Assembly: GCA_019671005.1 (NCBI GenBank) | Contig: CM033726.1 | Location: 19,961,608 to 20,025,607 of the forward strand | Origin: Hibiscus mutabilis | Lineage: Eukaryota; Streptophyta; Magnoliopsida; Malvales; Malvaceae | Direction: 5' to 3' | DNA: 64,000 bases | Shown here: positions 57,968-64,000 of the stretch, piece after piece | Numbering within the stretch: the stretch's first letter is position 1 | Layout: the number at the start of each line of letters is the position of its first letter | Made by a program: the position numbers and the translations under genes | Notes under the pieces: generated by a model | What the model was told of the DNA's origin: nothing | The model's database searches: none | What the model saw: only the letters and a program-made list of their open reading frames with translations

Positions 57968-57979
57968 TTCAAGGTATGT
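57968..57979 (+). other. 5' splice donor candidate (B2)
   Basis: TTCAAG/GTATGT, following the purine-rich leader CAAGAGAGAAAGGAAA. Confidence 0.5.
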
Positions 57980-59484
57980 TTTTGGTAGAAAATTAATCTA
58001 TGTTCAATTCTCTTTCATTTGATAGTAATTTTACAAAGAGTTGTGAAGATTTGTTCATGTTATTGATGAGAGAAAAAATAGGGTTTCATGTTCTATGTTA
58101 ATATTGAAGCTTGATTTAAGCAAATCAAGTGTTGTGGAGTTGAAATCAAGCTTATATTTAGATTAATTTCATGTTTGAAGGCATAAACCCTAACCCTAGA
58201 TTTGGGATTTTATTTAGGGCTTTGAAATTAAGGATGAATATGGAAGATTTATGATTCTACAAGCTTGATTTTGATGTTAGAATGAAAATTCCTCAACTAG
58301 TCTTCTAAGTGACTATTTCGACATGCTTGGTAAATTAGGTAAAATATTGTGAAAATTATTCTAGTGGTGGATTTTAAGAGATTATGAAATTACAAGCTTG
58401 ATTATGGCATTAGGACCAAAATAAAGTCCTTGAAAAGCTTAGACACCCAATTCGGCATGTAGGAATAAATTGGGGTTTTAAGTGTTAATTCTTGGAAATG
58501 AAGAATACATGTTGGAAAAATTATTTTTGAGCATATTAGAATGTTGTTTGAATAAAAAAAACCTTGGGAAGATCTAGTGACTAATTTGGCCAAGGGCTAA
58601 AATAGAAGGAAAATTTTGAGAAAAATGTAAAAATGTTGGAATGATTAATTAGTACAAGTTTGCAAACTTTTATGTGAAATTAGTGACTAAAATGTCACTT
58701 TAACAAAGGTTAGTGGATTGAAGGGCATTGAATATAAGTTAGTGAAAATTATAGAATTATGGGATAATTGTGATTCGAGCTTGAATAAATTGCAAAAAGA
58801 TGCAAAATGGTCACTAGGGACCAAAATGGACTATTCGGCTACTAAGGAAGAAAAAGAGAAAATTTTAGGAAATTTTTTTTATATTTGAATAATTATACTA
58901 GTATTTTATAGTTAAGCAGTGTTAAAAAATCTAACATGTATGTTGTTGTATATGTTCGATTGGTAAATTGTAGCATCCGAGCAGGACAAGGAAACACGAG
59001 ATAAAAGAGGCAAGGAAAAAGTAGTGAACTACCTTAGTGAGTCCCAGTATTTTGCATAGCCCAGGTGAGTGCATTATATCCATGTTACAAATAGGACGAC
59101 TTGCGACAAGTCAACCTTGATATTAATTAAAATGTATGTTAATTAATAATTGTATGAATGTTATGAATTAATAATGTGACATGTATGATACATTGTCATA
59201 GTTTATAGATTTATCTAAGATAAATCAAACTTTTAGATTTTGGGTATGAACTCCCCATAATCGAATTATGGACGTAGTATTGATGGATTTGATATTGAAT
59301 GTGAAAATATTATATTGTTATGCCTGTGTACTAGTGTGAGAGTCTTTGGTATAATTGGATATCCATAGAGTCTTAGCAGCTGCGTTCCAGCACTATGATA
59401 CGTTCCAGACACTGTGGTGTTGACTTCAGACACTATGGTGTTGTTTAGACACTTCGGTGTCAACTAGCACAAAAGGTGTGATAA

Positions 59485-59519
59485 TGAGGAGCAAAGGGCG
59501 TCCTCGAGTACGTACTCAT
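59485..59519 (+). promoter_or_regulatory. Conserved LTR block with perfect 12-bp palindrome (B2)
   Basis: TGAGGAGCAAAGGGCGTCC, then GAGTACGTACTCAT. Same as in E (opposite strand). Confidence 0.65.
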
Positions 59520-59811
59520 CATCAGACGCTACGGTGTTACAGACACTACGGTGTCGTTATGATGACTCGTATACCGTAGGTTCACATGAAATTGTACTTT
59601 GGGCTATAATTCATGAAATGCTTTTATGCAGGTGGATAGGCCAGTAAGTCTATCATATTTACTACTGATAAAGTAAGAAATTCATTGAAATAAGTTAGTT
59701 TCTCATTTACTATGATAAATGATTAAATGTTATAAACTACACGGGGAATTGCTTGCCATTTTTCCAGGGATTGTGATATTTATGTTATTTGTTTATATTG
59801 TTATATTTATG

Positions 59812-59855
59812 CCTCACTAAGTTATACTTAGCGTGTATTTTGTATCACACGTAGG
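59812..59855 (+). other. Conserved LTR hairpin block (B2)
   Basis: CCTCACTAAGTTATACTTAG, CGTGT, spacer, CACACGTAGG. Confidence 0.7.
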
Positions 59856-60183
59856 TCGATCAAGCTAGTATTATCGAAGAAGGAATTGCACTTTTGGAAA
59901 TCTAGTTATCACATATAAGCAATAGTATGTACACTTACATCCTAGTCTAGTGGGCATGTACTCGTATTTTAAATTAGTAGTTGTTTTGTATTACTAAACT
60001 TATAAGTTAGTTTACTTGTTTAAATGGGTTTGTAACCTAATTATTATGGATGAATGGTATGGTTTTAAACTCTTAGCAATGGGATTTGATATAAAAAATT
60101 TTACAAGTCAGGAAATCAGTTAAAAACTTTAGTAACATCTTCAATGTGTATTTAATCATCGAATATACATTGAGGGTGTTACA

Positions 60184-60188
60184 TATAG
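60184..60188 (+). other. Target duplication of solo LTR B2, right copy (TATAG)
   Basis: Directly after GGGTGTTACA; see 56718-56722. Confidence 0.8.
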
Positions 60189-60610
60189 GCTGAAGCAAAC
60201 ATAGAGGAAATTGATGTTCGTCATTAACTTGCTGACAAGCTAAGCATCTGGTTACAAACTCGGATACGTGCCTTTTCAGACTAGGCCACCAATAAAAGGA
60301 CGAAGGTCTTGGTACATCTTATTGCTACTCGATGCATAGCAAATGGGATACGGTGCACCTCACGCTTGATACGGTGCCACAAATCCTCCAAAGCTGGAAC
60401 ACATAACCGACCCTTGAAGTACAAGATCCCTCTATCTCGCACTTTAGAATCAGATGTCTTACCTCCTTGAACTAACTCAATCTTTGCCACTAATTCTTCA
60501 TCTAACACTTGCGTTCTCTGGATCTCTTGCACTAAGGTAGGCTCTATATGAAGCTCGGCTAACAACCCACCATCTTTGGTCATCCTCAAATGGGCAAACA
60601 TTACTCTCAA
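60189..60610 (-). pseudogene. Integrase N-terminal part, element H
   Basis: Minus strand from 60610: MRVMFAHLRMTKDGGLLAEL, LVQEIQRTQVLDEEL, RDRGILYFKGRLCVPALEDL, IPFAMHRV. This is the stretch between the RNase H tether and the HHCC zinc site, with the zinc site (CQQ/CLAC-type text) decayed between 60189 and 60280. Continues across the B2 insertion into 56717. Confidence 0.85.
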
Positions 60611-60994
60611 ATATGAATGGACTGCCGACTCAAAGCATCGGCTACTACATTAGCTTTACTGAGATGATACTCTATGATGCAATCATAGTCCTTTAACAAC
60701 TCAATCCATCGTTTTTGCCTCAAATTCAACTCCTTATAGGTAAGAAGATACTTCAAACTCTTGTGATCGGTGTAGATGTAACACTTTTCCCCATATAGAT
60801 AATGCCTCCAAATCTTCAACATGAAGATAACTGTGGCAAGCTCCAAATCATGTGTAGAGTAGTTCTATTCATGAGGTTTAAGTTGTCTTGAGGCATAAGC
60901 AACGACCTTACCCTCTTGCCTGAGAACATAACCAATCCCATTCAATGAAGCATTACTAAACACAACATAATCCTTTCCCAGTTTGGGTTGCGTT
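60611..60994 (-). pseudogene. RNase H, element H
   Basis: Minus strand from 60994: QPKLGKDYVVFSNASLNGIG (normal SDAS changed to SNAS, so one catalytic Asp is lost), VLRQEGKVVAYASRQLKPH, HDLELATVIFMLKIWRHY, GEKCYIYTDHKSLKYLL, LNLRQKRWIELLKDYDCIIE and KANVVADALSRQS. Mostly one open frame with a stop where the Tyr of NYSTHD should be. The 5' side is cut at 60995 by LTR-like segment I. Confidence 0.88.
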
Positions 60995-61410
60995 GTAACC
61001 CTATTGACCTGGCCTAGACGTCAGACTAAACCGAATGAGCTATATTAGGTTTACCGAGAAAACCCAAACGATTTACATTGAAAATGGTCCATTTTTTATC
61101 TTATCTAAATGCATAATTAAGTTCTAAGGTGATCATGTTGGCAGCGGTGAAATTTATAACTAAATCGGGTGTCGAATTGACATCTAATTGAACGAGAATG
61201 CACTTCAGGGACTAAATTGCAATTTTGGAAAATTAAGAGAACTTCCTTAAATCCAAACTTACCAAACCTTAATTAGTCAGATTTCATGCATACCGATCAA
61301 ATTTCAACTTAAAATAATCATCCAAACTCATTTAATTGTATGATCAAGAAACAGGGACTAAACTGTAAAGATTCAAACTTCAAAAAGCATATTACCAGAA
61401 ATAACAGAAA

Positions 61411-61697
61411 GTGTACCGATATGCCCCTCTCCCGTATCGATATGGGTTCATTTTACAAAGGGTATTATTATGGTCCTCAAGCATACCGATACGGTTGTTC
61501 GATATCAAAAACAGGGGATTTTAGTAGCTAAAGGGTGTACCAATACGGTTGTCCGTGTACCGACACTAGTGTAATTTTTTTTGCTATGCGTACCGATACG
61601 ATGCTAGGCGTACCAATACACTTGTACAATTTTGCACATATTTGAGCCGAGGACATACCCCGCGCACCGATCCCTAAGGACCCGTACCAGTACAGCC
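61411..61697 (+). repeat. Cluster of TACCGATAC-type motifs
   Basis: Variants of GTACCGATAC at 61413, 61434 (GTATCGATAT), 61483, 61537, 61555, 61590, 61610, 61663 and 61683: nine in under 290 bp. Several are near-palindromes. Spacing is irregular, so this is not a simple tandem repeat. Confidence 0.75.
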
Positions 61698-62122
61698 AGA
61701 TCTGTAATGACCTCTTGGTCGAACATATGACACTTTGGCTCAATCTAACATACTTCAAACACCTTACAAACATCATATAGCATTCTAACCAGCATTTCCA
61801 CAATCAAATAGACATGATAGAGAATCATTCAAACCATACAAATCCAATCAAGATCCTATAGGTATGATCTCTACCCAAGAAAGCAAATCACACCCCAACC
61901 CCTTTAAGCAAGCTATAAAACCTCATACAAGTCCAAAATACCAAAAAAAATAAGTCCAAACAAGGACTAACCAAATCAACCCTCCCAATTACAACTTGGT
62001 CACATTGCCTCTTATTACTACAAAGTATTTATAAAACCATACTTGAAATTGCTTTGCCCTTGGATTACTTTGTGCTTGCTCGCTATCCGAAATGCTCACT
62101 TGTCTACATTGATGAGAAAGGA

Positions 62123-62150
62123 GAGCGTAAGCTTATAAAGCCTAGTGAGG
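62123..62150 (-). other. Diverged LTR hairpin block (segment I)
   Basis: On minus: CCTCACTAGGCTTTATAAGC, TTACGCTC. Compare CCTCACTAAGT..ACTTAGCGTG in the other LTRs. Confidence 0.45.
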
Positions 62151-62465
62151 GAATCTCAAAAACACTCATCAATGCATTTAAAACCATTTGCTTTCAAATA
62201 TGTAATGTAACTCATGCCAAAAACTTCTCATGCTTCTATTGTCTTTCTAAAACATGCACTTTTAAACAATTGCAATACATGTATCATGGATTTCTATCAT
62301 AAACCTCAATTTAAGCTTTCTCATGCTAAAACTTCAAAATAGTAAGCTTAAAGAGCACCACATGTATAAACCATATTAAACAAAACATAACTCATTTCCC
62401 ATGATACACCAAATCATATATTGGCATTCAAGTGACCCAAAACCATTTCACTCTATTTATAAAAT

Positions 62466-62916
62466 CGCCTCAGCCCAACAAAGTGGCGTGCGACACATCC
62501 TACCATACAAAGCTTCATACGGAGCCATTTGAATACTAGCCTGATAACTATTGTTATAGGCAAACTCCACAAATGATAGTTTCTTCTCCCACGCTCCTTG
62601 AAAATCAATGAAGCAACATAGCAACATATCTTCTAACGCTTGGATAATGCGTTCAGACTGACATCTGTTTGAGGATGATACAAAGTACTAAAATTCAACT
62701 GTGTACCCAAAGCCCTATCCAAAGTATACGTCGTATGCATAGCCAAGAAATATGCACACTTCATAAACCTATCCACAATTACCCATACGAAATTATTCTT
62801 TGATGGCGTCAAAGGCAATCTAGTTACAAATCTATGGTAATTCTCTCCCACTTCCATTCCGAAATTTTCAACGGTTGCAACAACCCAGAAGGAATTTGAT
62901 GCTCAGCCTTAACACG
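62466..62916 (-). pseudogene. Integrase core, element J
   Basis: Minus strand from about 62916: after the zinc region, EWKWERITIDL, LTPSKNNFVWVIVDRFMKCA, YFLAMHTTYTLD, then directly RALGTQLNFSTLYHPQTD, a frameshift, FQGAWEKKLSFVEFAYNNSY, MAPYEALYGRMCRTPLCWAE. About 45 residues between TYTLD and ALGTQL, including the second catalytic Asp (ISDRDPRF in relatives), are deleted in frame. The C-terminal module, chromodomain tail and 3' LTR are absent because segment I joins at 62466. Confidence 0.88.
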
Positions 62917-63393
62917 CTAACATACCAGACATCGTGAAACAAAATCCGCTACATCCTTCTTCAAACCAACCCAAAAGTATTCCTTCTTCAAATCCAGATA
63001 CATCTTTGTACTTCCTGAATGCATAGCAAAAGGACTCGAATGTGCTTCAGTCAAGATAGTGTGCCTCAACTTCTCATCTTTTAGCACAACCACTCGACTC
63101 TTAAAGTACAAAACACCCTCATCATTAAAACAAAAATCCGCCTGATTGTTATCTATAATATCCTTAACATGCGGTACCAACGAATCATCGTATGGTTGCT
63201 TCTCCTTGATCAACTGCAACAACGACGACTTCACTTGCAACTCAGCCAACAAACCACCATCTCGCATCACACTCAACCAAGCAAACATTGCTCTCAACTC
63301 TACTACAACCCTCCTACTCAAGGCGTCGGCTACAACATTAGCCTTAACCGGATGATACTCTATTGTCAAATCATAATCCTTGAGCAACTCCAA
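62917..63393 (-). pseudogene. RNase H tether and integrase zinc domain, element J
   Basis: A 158-residue open frame on minus: MELLKDYDLTIEYHPVKANV, VADALSRR, MFAWLSVMRDGGLLAELQVK, NDEGVLYFKSRVVV, LRHTILTEAHSSPFAMHSGS (His pair of the zinc site), TKMYLDLKKEYFWVGLKKDV and FVSRCLVC (Cys pair). Well preserved: the HHCC zinc-binding set can be read whole. The frame is open from the tether to CLVC, where a stop follows. Confidence 0.9.
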
Positions 63394-63650
63394 TCATCTC
63401 CGTTGCCTAAGATTCAACTCCTTTTGCGACATCAGATACTTCAAACTCTTGTGATCCGTATACACAGTACACTTCTTAACATAAAGATAATGCCTCCAAA
63501 TCTTCAACGTAAACACCACCACGGCAAGCTCTATATCATCCGTATGATAGTTACGCTCGTGCACCTTCAACTGCTTGGATGTATAAGCCACAACTTTGCC
63601 CCCTTGCATTAACACACACCCCAAACCAACATAGGATGCATCACTATAAA
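63394..63650 (-). pseudogene. RNase H, element J
   Basis: Minus frame from about 63650: VYSDASYVGLGCVLMQGGKV, VAYTSKQLKVHERNYHTDD, IELAVVVFTLKIWRHYLYVK, KCTVYTDHKSLKYLMSQKEL, NLRQRR. Acidic residues SDAS, IELA (normal LELA) and YTDH are present. A stop (TGA, where Trp of RRWLEL is expected) separates it from the next block at 63393. Among the best kept RNase H copies in the window. Confidence 0.9.
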
Positions 63651-64000
63651 CTATACTCTTTCTCCAGCTCAGGTTGAATCAATATCAGAGCTTGCGTCAA
63701 AGCTTCCTTCTACTTATCAAAATCTTGTTGTCTACCCTTTGTCCATTCAAAACTTACATCCTTTTGCAACAACTTTGTCAAAGGATCAGCAATCTTCGAG
63801 AAACCATCCACAAAGCAATGATAATACCCTGTTAACCCCAAGAAACTACGAACCTCTGTCACCAACTTAGGTTCCTTCTAATCCGCAACCGCCTCAATCT
63901 TCTGCGGATCCATACAGATACCTTCCGCCGAAATAACATGACCAAGAAGTCTACTTCTTTAATCAAAAACTCACACTTACTCAACTTGGCATAAAGCTTA
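63651..64000 (-). pseudogene. Reverse transcriptase connection region, element J (runs off edge)
   Basis: Minus strand from the right edge: KLYAKLSKCEFLIKEVDF, then frame-broken text corresponding to LGHVISAEGICMDPQKIE, then VVSWG, LTKLLQKDVSFEWTKGRQQD, FDK, stop, KEALTQALILIQPELEKEY. The catalytic part of RT lies to the right of the window. Two frameshifts and at least one stop. Confidence 0.82.

Larger units (their letters stand above)
56723..60183 (+). mobile_element. B-family solo LTR (B2, 3.5 kb)
   Basis: TGTAATACCCCAAAATTTG to TTGAGGGTGTTACA, with a five-base target duplication, lying in integrase code of element H on the opposite strand. Last 30 bases nearly identical to LTR B (19273-19302). 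No pol inside. Contains a purine-rich leader, donor TTCAAG/GTATGT at 57973/57974, GACAC..GTGTC-type units (59396-59560), the perfect palindromic block (59485-59519) and the hairpin block (59812-59855). Open frames on minus (56833-57045, 58402-58593, 59266-59463) are chance. Confidence 0.92.
60995..62465 (-). mobile_element. LTR-like segment I
   Basis: Starts (on +) TGTAACCCTATTGACC exactly where RNase H code of H stops, as an LTR end would. On minus it carries a diverged hairpin block, CCTCACTAGGC..GCTTACGCTC (62123-62150), about 1.1 kb from that end, which supports an LTR on minus. The other end is missing: at 62466 integrase code of J begins. Holds the TACCGATAC cluster (61411-61697). The 82-residue open frame at 62054-62302 (+) overlaps the hairpin and is probably not a gene. 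Confidence 0.55.

Noticed and set aside
62054..62302. 82-residue open frame with no known match
   Set aside because: Antisense to segment I and overlapping its diverged hairpin block; no family recognised and no support for translation.
63169..63612. 147-residue open frame on plus
   Set aside because: Antisense to well-recognised RNase H/integrase code of element J.

Overview
The window looks like repeat-filled, gene-free heterochromatin of a plant nuclear genome, most likely a dicot; Malvaceae (cotton-like) is my best guess from the look of the elements, at low confidence. I find no intact host gene, tRNA, rRNA or CRISPR. Nearly all of it is degenerate Ty3/gypsy LTR retrotransposon, mostly chromodomain-bearing elements of Tekay/Del type (LTRs of 2.6-5.4 kb, tRNA-Met primer site TGGTATCAGAGC, G-rich polypurine tract, pol order RT-RNase H-INT). 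There is also one Tat/Ogre-type element and one Athila-like element.

Left nest (1-27370, elements on +). It is layered: Tat/Ogre element T (19303-27370), holding element B (5' LTR remnant 12400-13262, scrambled pol, 3' LTR 15572-19302), holding element A (RNase H and INT 2522-3904, INT end 9354-9771, 3' LTR 9786-12399), holding two later insertions. One is a 5449-bp solo LTR of A's own family (A2, 3905-9353, target duplication GTCCC). The other is the 3' end of an Athila-like element (1-2521). The missing left halves of A and B should lie outside the window to the left.

Middle nest (27676-48348, elements on -). Element E (5' LTR 44721-48348, RT 42412-43213, RNase H 29770-30114, 3' LTR fragment 27676-28546) was split at its RT/RNase H border by element D (30120-42406, target duplication GTACT). 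D's 3' LTR was then split by a B-family solo LTR (32633-37154, target duplication ATATC/ATATA). D has lost RNase H and most of INT, leaving RT joined to the chromodomain end.

Right part (48349-64000, mostly -). It holds an LTR segment present twice (48349-48991 and 54410-55057), an A-type LTR fragment (48992-50100), a truncated D-like element G (50105-53926), element H (INT and RNase H split by the B-family solo LTR B2, 56723-60183), another LTR-like segment I (60995-62465), and element J (RT to INT, running off the right edge).

The parts do not work together as a pathway; the logic is nesting, decay and LTR recombination. Across families, the LTRs share small conserved signals: a hairpin block near CACTAAGT/ACTTAGCGTG, a palindromic GAGTACGTACTC block in B/E LTRs, and a 5' splice-donor-like site near the end of the presumed leader. 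Two Tat/Tekay features are rich in tandem repeats (42-bp array at 24157-25249; 39-, 70- and 71-bp arrays in A2). I did not find a convincing new gene system; the shared LTR signals are the most original observations. Identity statements are by eye.
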